NCBI GenBank assembly: GCA_020205615.1
Contig: CM035153.1
Span: 95,260,792 to 95,324,791 of the forward strand
Direction: 5' to 3'
From: Panax quinquefolius
Lineage: Eukaryota; Streptophyta; Magnoliopsida; Apiales; Araliaceae
Length of the DNA stretch: 64,000 bases
Shown here: in pieces, positions 12,214 through 23,779 of the stretch
Layout: every line of letters starts with the position of its first letter
How positions within the stretch are numbered: the first letter of the stretch is position 1
Notes under the pieces: generated by a model
What the model was told of the DNA's origin: nothing
Seen by the model: the letters and a program-made list of their open reading frames with translations, nothing else
The model's database searches: none
Translations under genes and position numbers: made by a program

Positions 12214-12602
12214 ATTATTCATCATTAATATTATAACTCACAATATTTAACAACTAGATCATTCCTAGGAAAGAGGGGGCTTTCTGATAAAGATTTCTTC
12301 CTATTGGCGCGTAATCAGGTGACCAAACCTCTCCTCGACAGAACTTTCTAGACATCATCAATATTACAAATAATATTATGAATAACTTTGTCGTCTTAAT
12401 TATTGATTTAATAATATAAAATATTATGCAGATGATACTGTGACAATAATTGAATCAAATAATGTGAGATACTATGCAACAATTACTGTAGCAATAATTG
12501 AGTAAATTGAGTGACTTCTTATGTAAGCATCAATAATCAATACCGTGTGCTACTATGAAACCACGCGTATTACTGTACTTTTACCATCGGGTAGTTCAAT
12601 AG
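12214..12602 (-). repeat. T1-family LTR fragment
   Basis: The sequence matches about 24363-24750 of the TE4 3' LTR, including the AGGAAAGAGGGGGCTTTC block. It is bounded on the left by the TE2 LTR end and on the right by a truncated TE3 LTR. It is the older target of TE2. Confidence 0.82.
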
Positions 12603-13923
12603 TTTAAAGGTTTTCAACTATAGCGAGAATGTTTGTACACTTCATAAGTGTATCAAAGTTATTCCTATACTACTTATACTAAGGTATAAGGTATGAAACT
12701 TAGGAATGGAATTCATGTTAATGAGTTAAGAATGTTGAACAACGTTGGTACCTCGCTGAAAATGTTCGAGTCTGGTTAATAAACGTCAGTTGTGTAATAA
12801 ATCGGGACGGAAGGTAATAAGTCATGTTGACTTTAGTAAATGATATTAAGTTAACAAAGACATGGAAGAGAAAGAAGCTTGTAGGGAAAATGTGAATAGT
12901 TGTTTGATAGCTAATTACAGTATGCTATGTGAATATATCATGTAGATTCTGTAAAAGCTGTGGTCAGTCGAGTAAGTTATTTGAAGACGCTAAAAGGCAA
13001 GTTTTCTTAACGCTTGTCTAACTTTCATTTTAGCCAAGTTTTATGTGATTCATGAACTGAATTGCAAGACTTGTTTTAAATAAAGGGTCGATGCCAAATT
13101 TTAACTCGGCTAGACTATTCGTAATATATAGATTGATTATGATTCGTATCATTCTATATAGAAATGTTAACGCTATCCTATGCCAAGTAATTGGTACAGA
13201 CGTGAAGGTAAGGTTTGTCTATGAACAAACAAAAGTATTTTTCATCGATATTTCGATAGGCACACGAGTTTCCCAAAAATATTAAACGTAAATATGTTTA
13301 ATGAATGAGTGTTGATCAACATAGAGTACTATAGGCTGATCACCTAGAAGTGCTCGTAAGTTATCGGATGAACGGCCTTAGTGCTGTGGACTCCTTTTCA
13401 AGTATAAAAATTGAAAGTTACTGTTCATGGTCTATCGACCGTTTAAGAATTCCTAATTTATTCTATACTTTGGGAATTGATGTTATGAACTGTTCAAGTA
13501 TTATTAATTCATAATACTTCATAACTATTGTTCAGTTATGTCAGAATTGTTATATAATTCACGAATGTGGTATTACTGTTATCCTTTGTTAAAACGTGTT
13601 GAGCTGTCATGCACACTTCTTGCGTGAATTATATAATTGCAGTTAAAGATGAACGTACTGTGAATGCCAAGAGAGATAAGGGCAAAGCTAAGATGGATGC
13701 TTAAGTATTGTGTAATAGTTTAGTTAGTTTGTATGTATTATACATTATGAAGAATGAACGATGTAACCGGTTTATGAACCAGGGAAGAATTATACTTTGA
13801 TTGTAATAAGAAGATAGTAATTACATTCATTTTGTTGGATTTCAATGGAATGATTGTATGAATGTTAGTACAGTGGAGCACCATCTGTCGGGTTGGAAGA
13901 TACCCAAATTTGGGGGCGTCACA
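12603..13923 (+). mobile_element. TE3 5' LTR, 5'-truncated (T2 family)
   Basis: This is the downstream part of an LTR: 12610-13343 matches 21641-22384 in the 3' LTR of the same element, and the remainder ends in TTTGGGGGCGTCACA. About 2 kb, including the TATA region, is missing on the left. From the two partial copies the full LTR would be about 3.3 kb, in line with the complete TE5 LTR. A reading frame at 13091-13285 recurs at 22143-22337 only because it lies in the LTR. Confidence 0.85.
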
Positions 13924-13925
13924 AG

Positions 13926-13938
13926 TTGGTATCAAAGC
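13926..13938 (+). other. Primer-binding site of TE3
   Basis: TTGGTATCAAAGC begins two bases after the LTR end and differs by one base from the initiator-Met tRNA primer site. Confidence 0.8.
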
Positions 13939-14162
13939 TTTAGGTTATAAAACTTAAGGGGGGAAGAACCTTAGGCTAATAACCTCGTAAGGAAGGTAAA
14001 GTCCGAGGAATGAAATTCAAGTCCATTGAATTAATAAGATTTTGAGATAACTCAGTATCGAAAGGATTAAAAGATGGAAATTAATCTTAAAGATATTAAA
14101 TGTGATTTGTGCTTATACTATTGTGTATTATGTACTAATCAACTTGTTATATGCTATTGTAG

Positions 14163-14763
14163 ATGTCGATCGATAGCATGATGTATAGAGACCTTCACGT
14201 TGTGAGTGAAGAGTCAGTGAACCATGTTGAGGTTGTACCAATGCCAGTGGCGGAGATACCGATAGTAGTACTAGATGACTCAGACATTGAGGAGTACATC
14301 TCTGAGGAGGAATACTCTGAGGAGACTATGGGTTTTGCATCATACTTGCGAGATGAGATGCTAGCGAGAGGAGGAAATGGAGGTGACATCGGTTATTACG
14401 GTGGTGCTTACTCAGGAGCCGACACCTCCGGATGCAATGAGAGCATTGTATCTGTCTGTGTTGGATAGGAATGTGCATCTGTGCTCAGTAGTAGAGACGC
14501 AGATTGAGGAGATAACTGCCTTATATGAGGCGAAATAATCTATAGAGGCAGACTTTGAGTCAGAGCACGACAAAAAAGTGCTTATGACTGATAAGGCTTG
14601 TGATTATAAGGATGAGGTCCTTGAGCTACAAAAGAAACTGGTTGAGAAAGACCAGAAAATAGCTAGGATGTCATACATCCACGAATGTACTCATGAGGAT
14701 TTCAAGCTAAAAATTGCTTGTTATTCTATTGAGTCTGGACAGACTCGACTTACCATAAGTTGA
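14163..14763 (+). pseudogene. TE3 pre-gag ORF, acidic coiled-coil protein (broken)
   Basis: A reading frame between the primer-binding site and gag starts MSIDSMMYRD and carries HVVSEESV, then an acidic stretch (DDSDIEEYISEEEYSEE). It needs a frameshift near 14450 and has a TAA near 14537. The second half (14578-14763) is heptad-like and ends with IARMSYIHE. The same order of parts is found in TE6 (VSEESV, then IGRMSFIH) and, fused to gag, in TE4 (YVVSEE). This shared order in separate copies argues that it was a real protein of about 200 residues. I do not recognise its function. Extra ORFs upstream of gag are known from Ogre/Tat gypsy elements; whether this one is related is unknown. Confidence 0.65.
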
Positions 14764-15112
14764 GATATAGTGTCGATTCTGGCAAATAAGAAATATGAAA
14801 ATGCCGTTCGACAGTGTTAGTAGATCGTTAGATCTTTTTGTATATTAGTAGTGACGTAAAACCCTCTTTTGTATAGCTAAAGGGTAGTCTTTTTGTAAAT
14901 CCCAATTTTTGTAGAAGGCAATCGCGGGATAGTATGTAATAGCTTTTGGCTAAGGGAACATGATGTAAATAGTTTTGACTATGAAAGCATATTTATATAA
15001 TGAAGTTTTTATTTAATGTGCTTGTTGTGGTATGAATGGTTGTTGTTGATTTAAAATGATAACCGAGTAGTTAAATAGATAATAATGAAGCTTTATTTAT
15101 TTAATCAGAATT
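14764..15112. other. Intercistronic spacer with a block conserved in TE6
   Basis: There is no reading frame here. The block 14845-14912 (from TAGTAGTGACGTAAAACCC to AAATCCCAATTTTTG) matches the minus strand of 41183-41120 in TE6 far better than its flanks do. It lies after the pre-gag ORF and before gag in both elements. Confidence 0.6.
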
Positions 15113-16263
15113 ATGCCACCGAGAATGAGATAACGTAACCAAGAGGTCGAGTCTCATAATAAGAATCGGGGGTCCTAATAACCCTATGCAAGAGTTCGTT
15201 AATTTATTAATGGCTGCATTTAACCAAGGGGGTGGGATTCCTGTAGCTCTTCGGGTAGCAAGAACAACTACCTTTAAGGACTTTAAAAGTGTGGATCCTC
15301 ACGAGTTCTGAAGAACGACGGACCCGTTAGAAGCCCAGACATGGGTTAGAGAGATTGAAAAGGCGTTTGTGATAACAAACGTAGGTGAGGCGTAAAAGAC
15401 TTCTTTTGTGACTTACATGATGAAGGGAGAAGCCAACTACTGGTGGGAGGCTCACCAGGGTGGGGCTAGGACAGAGGCTGTTACGTGGGAACAATTTAAG
15501 AAGGTCTTCTTCGAAAACTATTTCCTACTAGCATGCAGGTATGATGGAAATTAAGTTCCTAGAACTTTGAGGGAAATGAAAGTTCCCGAAGATGCCGCTA
15601 AGTTTAACGAATTGGCAAGATTTTCTCCACATTAGGTGGACACAGATGCGAGGAAGGCGCGAGAGTTTAGCGAGAGGCTTAAAACCCCGGCTCTATAGTA
15701 GGATATCGTTTTTCAGAGTGCTTCCTATGAGACCATCTGGAGAAGGCGATAATAATATTTGAAGGTGGTGGTGAGGCATTGTCTCAGTATCACAAAGATC
15801 GGAAGATTAAGAGTAAGTTAGAGGGAGGTAATAAGGCTGAAGTTGCCAGCAGAAGCAGCAACTTGCCAAAGAGAAAGAGTTTTAACCTTGGGAATACCGG
15901 GGTAAAGTAGGGAGATCCCAAACGGAGGACGGAAACATGCAAAACATGCAGAAAGTCTCACATAGGAGTTTGTTTAAAGGGTAAAGCAGTATGCTACAAC
16001 TGTGGGCAAGAGGGGCATTTGTCACCCAACTGTCCTAACCCTAAGAAGAACCAGGGATGTTTTATCTGTGGGTCAATGGACCACATGGCAAGAAATTGCC
16101 CAAAAAGGGTTTAGAAAGGAATAAGAGCTCTGGTAGTGGTAAATTAGCCATTACTGGACCAACACCATCTGTGGGTAGACCCTCTGCTCGTACCTTTAAT
16201 ATGACTCTACAAGATGCGATTGCATCAACAGATGTGGTAGTAGGTATCATTCCGGTCAATTAG
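15113..16263 (+). pseudogene. TE3 gag relic (Ty3/gypsy T2)
   Basis: Gag begins at MPPRMR, matching the MPPRR start of TE5, and is broken by TAA at the seventh codon and by later stops and indels. The retrotransposon-gag core includes the FWW-type motif (here YWWEA) near 15440. The C-terminal part has a short C-x2-C-x3-H-x3-C element (CKTCRKSHIGVC, about 15939-15974) and two CCHC knuckles, CYNCGQEGHLSPNC (about 15991-16032) and CFICGSMDHMARNC (about 16058-16099). These would bind genomic RNA in the particle. The segment 16057-16263 is open but only as a fragment. Confidence 0.85.
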
Positions 16264-18361
16264 ATAAATGTTTATGTGTTATTTGACTCGAGTGCTACTT
16301 GTTCTTTTATAGCATGTGAATTTGCTAAGCGATTAGGTTTAATCCCTGAGAAGTTACCTATACCTTTAGACGTTAACGTAGCAAACGATGAGATAACCCC
16401 CATTGAATATATTCATAAGGATTGTTGCATAGAAATTAGAGGGAATAAGTTATCGGTAGATTTGGTACCGATAAGGCTAAAAGAATTCGATGTAATTCTT
16501 GGTATGGATTGGTTGGTTAACCATAAGGAAATTGTAGATTGCCATAGGAAAAGTGTAAACCTTTGGCTTTCTAAGAAAACCAAGGTAGTGTTCTTCGGTA
16601 GTAAATCACCGAGACGCTCTTGTTGTCTGTCTATGACACAAGCTAGGAAGATGTTGAGAAAAGTGTGTGTAGGTTATCTGTGCCATGTTGTGGATACCCA
16701 AAGAGTGGGAACATCCTTGGATCAGATACCTATAGTGCAAGAGTTCGCGGATGTATTTTCGGAGGAGTTACTGGGTATTCCACCAGACATGGAAGTGGAG
16801 TTTGTAATTGATCTGTTACTGGGAACGACACCAGTTTCAAGGGCACCATATCGAATGGCGCCAGTTGAGATGAAGGAGTTAATGGTTCAATTATAAGAAC
16901 TATTAGATAGGAAGTACATTCAACCGAGTGTGTCTCCTTGGGGAGCCCCAGTGTTGTTTGTAAAGAAGAAGGATGGGTTGTTAAGACTTTGTATCGACTA
17001 TCGAGAGTTGAACAAGTTAATAATTAAGAATAAATACCCGTTGCCCAGGATCGATGATCTATTTGATCAGTTGAAAGGGGCAAAGTATTTTTCTAAGATA
17101 GATTTGCGTACGGGGTATCATCAGTTAAAAGTAAGGAAGGAAGATGTAACTAAGACGGCATTCATAACTCGTTATGGTCATTACGAGTTTCTGGTGATGT
17201 CGTTTGGGTTGACTAATGCTCTAGCCGCATTTATGGATATGATGAACATAGTGTTCAAACAATTTTTGGACAAGTTTGTCATAGTGTTCATTGATGATAT
17301 TCTAGCCTATTCTAAGACGTCAGAAGATCATGCAGAATATTTAAGAATAATGTTGGAGACACTATAGAAGGAGAAGTTGTATGCGAAATTCACAAAGTGT
17401 GAATTTTGGCTTGAGAGAGTGCAGTTTCTAGGGCATGTTAGTGATAAGGATGGCATTTCCGTAGATCCAGAAAAAGTAGAAGCAGTTAATGAATGGGAGC
17501 AACCAAAAATGCCAACCGAGGTTTAGAGTTTTCTGGGGTTAGCTGATACTATAGAAGGTTCATTCTGGAATTTTCTAAAATAGCTACTCCGTTGACAAAT
17601 CTGACAAGGAAGTCGATGCGGTAGCAAGTGGGTGACCGAAAATGTGAGAACGAGCCAGGAGTTGAAGAAGAGGTTAAGTGAGGCACAGATTGTGTCTTAC
17701 CGACGATACAGGGAATTTTGTAGTGTATAACGATGCTTCGCATAAAGGACAGGGTTACGTGCTCATGCAGCATGGCAAGGTCATTGCGTATGCGTCACGT
17801 CAATTAAAGGATTATGAGAAGGTCTATCCTACACACAACCTGGAATTGGCAGCTGTAGGTTTTGCCCTAAAGATATGAAGGCATTATCTTTACGGTGAAA
17901 GGTGTGAGATATATACGGACCACAAAAGTCTGAAATATATCTTCACACAAAAGGAGTTGAACATGAGACAGAGAAGGTGGTTAGAGTTAATAAAAGATTA
18001 CGACTGTGATATTTTATATCATCCGGGAAAAGCAAATGTAGTAGCCGATACGCTGAGTAGGAAGAGTAGAGAGAAACTATCAATGTTAACAACTCAGAAT
18101 GAGTTGATAACAACGATGGCAAACATGGAGCTAGAAGTTAAGTTACCATAAGAAGCGGGGGAAATGTTATTTTCCATGGAAATCCAACCGACCATAGCGG
18201 AACTGGTTAGGGGAGTACAATTGAGTAACGAGGAATGCCAGCAGATACAGAAGAGGATAGAAGATGAAGAGAAGACTAAGTATAACCTCGATAAGGAGGG
18301 ATTACTTCATTTTGAAGGAAGAATTTAGGTTCCAAATGATCCCAAATTAAAGGAAGAAATA
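16264..18361 (+). pseudogene. TE3 protease-reverse transcriptase-RNase H relic
   Basis: The protease starts around 16270, but its catalytic triad reads D-S-S (16285-16293) instead of DSG/DTG, so it should be dead. The protease-RT linker and RT follow in one frame apart from TAA at 16894 and TAG at 17365. The RT palm motif FIDD is intact (catalytic Asp pair 17293-17298). RNase H (about 17700-18150) has the expected YNDASHKG and TDHKSLKY stretches but is split by a frameshift near 17560 and TGA at 17876. The stretch 18152-18361 joins RNase H to the integrase N-terminus and contains further stops. Confidence 0.87.
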
Positions 18362-19621
18362 ATGATGGAGGCTCATAGTTCGAGGTACTCGATACATCCC
18401 AGTAGTACGAAGATGTATCAAGACCTTCGTCAGAACTTTTGGTGGCCGAACATGAAGAGGGAGATAGCAGAATACGTTAGTAGATGCTTAACTTGTCAAA
18501 AAGTTAAGGCTGAACACCAACGACCTAGCGGGTTGCTGAAACTGTTAGAAATTCTAGAGTGGAAGTGGGGGCACATCACGATGGACTTTGTGGTGGGACT
18601 TCCGATAACCAGAAAAGGATATGATGCTATTTGGGTGATAGTGGATCGATTGACGAATTTGGCTTATTTTCTACCAATAGGAGTTAAGTATAACTTGGAT
18701 CAGTTAGCTAAGCTGTATGTCAAGGAAATTATTTCCAGACATGGAGTACCTGTTTCCATCGTGTCAGATTGTGATCCACGATTCACATCGAACTTTTGGA
18801 GGAGGTTGCAAGAGCAAATGGGAACGCAGTTAAGATTGAGTACGACGTATCATCCTCAGACGGATGGTCAGAGTGAGAGGACAATTCAAACGCTTGAAGA
18901 TATGTTAAGATCTTGCGTTATGGATTTCAAAGGAAATTGGGACAAATATTTACCATTGGTGGAATTTTCGTACAACAATAGTTTTCACGCTAGTATAGGC
19001 ATGCCGCCTTACGAAGCGTTGTATGGAAGGAAGTGCCGAACTCCATTGTGTTGGGATGAGGTGGGTGAACGTCGGATGTTGGGACTTGAGATGGTACAAC
19101 AAACGGCGGACATGGTGAAGTTGATACATACTCGATTAGTTGCTGCTCAAGATAGGCAGAAGAAGTATACAGATCCTCACAGAGAAAAGAGAGAATTCGA
19201 TGTAGGATCCTTTGTTTTTCTAAAAGTATCGCCTTGGAAGGGAAAGATATGTTTTGGGAAGAAAGGGAAGTTAAGTCCAAGGTTTGTAGGACCTTTTGAG
19301 ATTTTAAGAAGGGTAGGAGAGGTAGTTTATGAAGTAGCTTTACCTCCAGAGATGGAACGCAATCATAACGTGTTTCACATGTCAGTGTTGCGTCCTTATA
19401 AATCGGACTATAAACACGTAATAGAATATGAATCTATTCAAATAGAGAAAGACTTGTCCTATGAGGAAATTCCAGTTCAAATTATTAACAGGAAGGAACA
19501 AGTTTTAAGAAATAAGGTAATACCTTCAGTAAAGGTGTTATGGAGAAACCACAATGCTGAAGAAGTAACGTGGGAGCTCGAAAGTAAAATGAAGGAAGAT
19601 TTTCCTCATTTGTTTAAGTAA
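18362..19621 (+). CDS. TE3 integrase with C-terminal chromodomain (uninterrupted 419-residue segment)
   Basis: This is the longest unbroken retroviral-type integrase segment in the window. In order it contains the HHCC zinc-binding module (H..H near residues 4-12, CLTC near 42-45), the DDE core ([23 protein letters not shown]), the GPFEIL (GPY/F) module near residue 316, and a chromodomain over the last 55 residues (KVLWRNHNAEEVTWE). Integrase joins element cDNA to host DNA; the chromodomain of plant chromoviruses is thought to recognise modified histones. The start at 18362 is only the first ATG after an upstream stop: in the element this is the C-terminal part of pol, so it is not an independent gene. 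The terminal chromodomain places T2 among Tekay/Del chromoviruses. Confidence 0.85.
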   Translation: MMEAHSSRYSIHPSSTKMYQDLRQNFWWPNMKREIAEYVSRCLTCQKVKAEHQRPSGLLKLLEILEWKWGHITMDFVVGLPITRKGYDAIWVIVDRLTNLAYFLPIGVKYNLDQLAKLYVKEIISRHGVPVSIVSDCDPRFTSNFWRRLQEQMGTQLRLSTTYHPQTDGQSERTIQTLEDMLRSCVMDFKGNWDKYLPLVEFSYNNSFHASIGMPPYEALYGRKCRTPLCWDEVGERRMLGLEMVQQTADMVKLIHTRLVAAQDRQKKYTDPHREKREFDVGSFVFLKVSPWKGKICFGKKGKLSPRFVGPFEILRRVGEVVYEVALPPEMERNHNVFHMSVLRPYKSDYKHVIEYESIQIEKDLSYEEIPVQIINRKEQVLRNKVIPSVKVLWRNHNAEEVTWELESKMKEDFPHLFK

Positions 19622-19628
19622 TCCTTAT

Positions 19629-19641
19629 AAGGGGGAGAGAA
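19629..19641 (+). other. Polypurine tract of TE3
   Basis: AAGGGGGAGAGAA lies directly before the LTR start TGTAACACCC and 8 bases after the pol stop. It is the plus-strand DNA primer site. Confidence 0.85.
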
Positions 19642-22386
19642 TGTAACACCCGAGAAAATCGGATTTTTATGAAAATTAAATTTTTATTTGATTATGTGAA
19701 GTAAATGGGTTTAATTGATTTCTTCGTGAGTAAGCTATGTGAAGGTCGTTCTATGACCTAGAATGTGCTAACGTGGTTAGTATTCTGGCTACGTGTTAGA
19801 AATAATTGTTTGGAATTTCCAAGACGAAAATAAATGTTTTCCCAGAAATTTTCGTAAAAACACTATTCATCTGTTTTTGTTCGGGGAATTATTTTTAAAT
19901 TCCGAGAAACGCGTGATGATAGAATATTGAGATTAGATGGAATATTTGATAATATTTCATTTATGACAAACGCAGTTTTTGCCTGCGGACTTAAAACCTA
20001 AGGGTTGAGTATATTGATTTCCGAGAAGGAAATAATATGCGTAGAAGGAATGGCGTTAGGTTTAATGCGAGTGTTATACATTGGGTGATACTATTTAGTA
20101 TCTATGTATAATACAAAGAGTAAATACGAAGTACGATACGATTATTGTACGTGTAGTATACGGAAAGAATACGTAAATTGTACGTGTAGAATACGATTCG
20201 TATTATAGGATTAAGATTAAGTCTTAATGAATAAGTCATTTGAGTTGGATTTCTATTAGTTCAATTATTAAATGACCAAGCCAAAGGAGATTAGTGAGTT
20301 AAGCCCAAGTCTAGGCCCAATGTTTATTTGGTTAAGCCCAATTCTTTTAAACTGAACCGTGGATCGAACCGGTGGGTCACCGAATGGGTAACACCCATGG
20401 GGCAACCCATTGGATGACCCATGGTAAGTGGTGGGCCGACCACTTTATGTGGTAGCCAAGCATAAGGCTTGGTCACTAAGTATTTTACTTGGTAACCAAG
20501 TGTGAATAGTAAGGAGGTGTGGTGTGTATTGTCCATAATGCCCTCCATTCTAGTTTCTATAAACAGAGAGCTAGGTTGATTCATTTGTGAGTTTTTCCAA
20601 GACTCAACTTATATATTTGAGAGAGAAAAAGAGCTAGACTCAACCAAAACATTCACTTTGGAAGCTTGATCTTCTAGTTTTCCAAGAGAGTTTCATAGGA
20701 GTTCTTGAGGTAATAATCTTTACCTTTTTTCTCCATCCCTTTTTGATTTTCTTTTGTATTGAAGAATCATAGATGGGTGGTACATGTCTTATATGAGAGA
20801 TTAAAGATGACTTACCATAGATTCAAACTCTATAAGTCATGAGATTATAAGAATCATAAGGTTTAATATAGTTTTGAACCATGAAAATATTGATAGTTGA
20901 GATCGATTGTTGATAAACGATTGATCTCCATCAATACATTAATTTATGCATCTTGCTTAGTTAGGATGTAAATATGAAATCCATGGAGTATTCCATGAGA
21001 TTTGGCTTAAAGAATGATAGTAACGAATTTATGGCGAATTTTACGAAAATAAACGATAAACGTCGAAAACGTTGAATTCCGGATTAAGGGTCAAAAGTTG
21101 CCGTGAGACTTGAACACGTTGGTTTTCAATGTCAACACGTGAGATAAGGTGATTAAGAGTTGTGGGTTTGAGAATCATCGAATTCCGAATTAAAACGAAG
21201 AAAACGAGCATTGAACGCTCTTTGACATTTACGAACGTCTAAAAACAAATTTAATAGTGAATTTTGAGTTATCGGATTTGAAAGTGTCGAATTCTTATAT
21301 GAACGCATAGATTACATTATTTATGATGTGTAGACTTTTGAACGGACTAAATCGGGCTTAAAATGAAGAAGTTACGGCCCCGGGAATTTCACAAAGTTTT
21401 AAAAATTTTGTTGGAATGCATCGTGGTGCAGGACAGCGGTGTACATAGTTCAAATCGCCGTGTCAGCAGTCATTGCACATGTTGATGTTACACATCGCTA
21501 AGTGGCAACCATGAAGACCATCGTTATTCAGCAATACGAGACAGAACCTCACATCGCTAATTGGCGACCTTGCGCCTTGATCCCCAGTGCTATGTGGTAG
21601 GCGCCACGGCCATGAGTGTAAGGGCTTGGATTCTGACTTAGGTTTTCAACTATAATTGTTTGGAGACCTATAGGGAGAATTTTTGTACACTTCATAAGTG
21701 TATCAAAGTATTCCTATACTACTTATACTAAGGTATACATTATGAAACTTAGGAATGGAATTCATGTTAATGAGTTAAGAACGTTGATCAACGTTGGTAC
21801 CTCGCCGACAATGTTCGAGTCCGGTTAATAAACGTCAATTTTGTAATAAACCGGGATGAAAGGTAATAAGTCATGTTGACTTTAGTAAATGATATTAAGT
21901 TAACAAAGACATAGAAGAGAAAGAAGCTTGTAGGAACAATGTGAATAGTTGTTTTATAGCTAATTACGATTGTCTTTATGTGAATATATCATGTAGATTC
22001 GTAAAAAGGCGTGGTCATCGAGAAAGTTGTTTGAAGCTTATTTGAAAGGCAAGTTTTCTTAACGCTTGTCTAACTTTCATGTTAGCCAAGTTTTATGTGA
22101 TTCATGAACTGAATTGCAAGACTTATTTTAAAGAAAGGGTCGATGCCAGATTTTAACTCGGCTAGACTATTCATAATATATAGATTGATTATGATTCGTA
22201 TCATTCTATATAGAAATGTTAACGCTATCCTATGCCAAGTAATTGGTACGGATGTGAAGGTAAGGTTTGTCTATGAACAAACAAAAGTATTTTTCATCGA
22301 TATTTCGATGGGCACGCGAGTTTGCCAAAAATATTAAACGTAAATATGTTTAATGAATGAGTGTTGATCAACATAGAGTACTATAA
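19642..22386 (+). mobile_element. TE3 3' LTR, 3'-truncated (T2 family)
   Basis: The LTR starts TGTAACACCCGAG and continues for 2.75 kb until it switches abruptly to T1 LTR text at 22387. The final 580 bp present in the 5' LTR (13344-13923) are missing. The TATA box is at 20558. A minus-strand reading frame of 86 codons at 20324-20584 lies across the promoter region and is judged accidental. Both T2 LTRs compared (this one and TE5) are U3-short (about 0.9 kb) and R-U5-long (about 2.5 kb). Confidence 0.87.
20558..20566 (+). promoter_or_regulatory. TATA box of TE3 3' LTR
   Basis: TATAAACAG lies about 0.9 kb into the LTR, at the position equivalent to the TATAAATAG of TE5 (35923). Both are followed by a short leader with the word GCTAG. 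Confidence 0.6.
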
Positions 22387-22989
22387 AACTTCTAGTTTAA
22401 ATTTCATGGTCATCGGAGTTATAAAACTCCAGTTATAGCATTTTTCGTCAGAAAAACCAAAATATTGAAATGGTCTTAACTTGCTCATTTTATGTCAGAA
22501 TGAGCTCATTTTTGGACAGGATGTTCTTCATACCATATACTTTCATGTCCCAAAAGGCCAGAAATTTTCTCACAAATTAAGTGGCCGAAACTGCCCTTTT
22601 GAAAATCTGGGCAGTAGCATTTTCAGTATTTGCAGCTTTTGACTCCTTTGCTAAAATCAGTCCACACAAAAATCTACAACACCTTTTACAGTGATTCCAC
22701 TTGGAGATGCTACAAAAGTCATAGATCTAAATCTAGAACTTGACCACACTCAAAATTCGAAATATAATAGGAGATATGGTCAATTTAATTTCATGTTCCG
22801 TTTTCACCAAAATCTGATTTTTCAACCCTTTATGATTTCTAATAAACTTTCATGTTTTCACATAATAACCAACATAACTCATCATAACACTTACTAATAC
22901 TTCATATAACCATGATTTTCATCAGTCCAAAGATTTTATTATGACTCTCATCATAATCAACATAAATAGATCTTTTCCACAATTTAATA

Positions 22990-23480
22990 AGGAATGAATA
23001 CAAAGGATCATTAACCATGCATGTGGTAATTCACATAGACATGTTATTCCAACAGAATAATAAAGAATGGAATAACTGAAGGATTCACCATACATGCAAT
23101 AGAGACCGCACAGACAGGTTATTCCCAACAGAATAATAAAGAAGGGAACCAGGTTAGGCGTGATATGCACCGATAGGATATTCCAACAGAATAATAAAGA
23201 ATAGAACCGAAGTCAAAGTAAATTCTTGACCAAGCGAGGATATTCCAATAGAATAATAAATAATGGAACCAGGTTTAGCATAAATGCATGCATATGATAT
23301 TCGGAAATGTAATAATAAATAATGTAACCGTGTCAGATAAAACGCATGCATGTGAGATTTTTCCACGTAGAATAGTAAAGAATGGAATAATAGAAGAATT
23401 TCACCATGTATGCAAAGATTTTGCATATACAAAGTTATTCCAAAATAATAATAAAGAATGGAATAACAGAAGTTCTCTTC
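22990..23480. repeat. Hairpin-unit tandem array in TE4 3' LTR
   Basis: This is the same array as at 28440-28930: units of about 58 bp and longer units of about 74 bp, each with TTATTCCAACAGAATAATAA followed by a GGAATAA or GGAACC arm. It lies downstream of the TATA box on the element strand. Confidence 0.82.
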
Positions 23481-23691
23481 ATGAATAAAAAAGAAATATT
23501 ACCACTTACAGGTACAACAAATAATATCCCTTACCTTAGAATAAAGCTGGATACCGGAATAGAAATGTAGCAGACTTCTTTTCTTTTTTCTCTCTATAGA
23601 TTTCTTTCTATAGCTTCTCTCTATAATTTCTCTCTATAATAATTTCTCTATAGCTTTGGTGAATTGGTGAAGAATGATGAAAAATGAGCTT

Positions 23692-23700
23692 CTATTTATA
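23692..23700 (-). promoter_or_regulatory. TATA box of TE4 3' LTR
   Basis: The minus strand reads TATAAATAG, followed by GAAGCTCATTTTTCATC and then a leader of repeated ATAGAGAGAA. The U3 between it and the LTR end is about 1,340 bp, as in the TE4 5' LTR and TE8. Confidence 0.72.
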
Positions 23701-23779
23701 GGAAAATATAGTTTCGATAATTTCACGTTTTGGGGCTCAGAATATTACAGTATAATACCTTCCTCTTTTCCTTTATTTT

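Noticed and set aside
13091..13285. 64-codon frame repeated at 22143-22337
   Set aside because: Both lie in the same part of T2 LTRs; identity reflects the LTR, not a gene.
20324..20584. 86-codon minus-strand frame across the TE3 LTR promoter
   Set aside because: It is antisense to the LTR, has no recognisable domain, and is not kept at the equivalent place in TE5.
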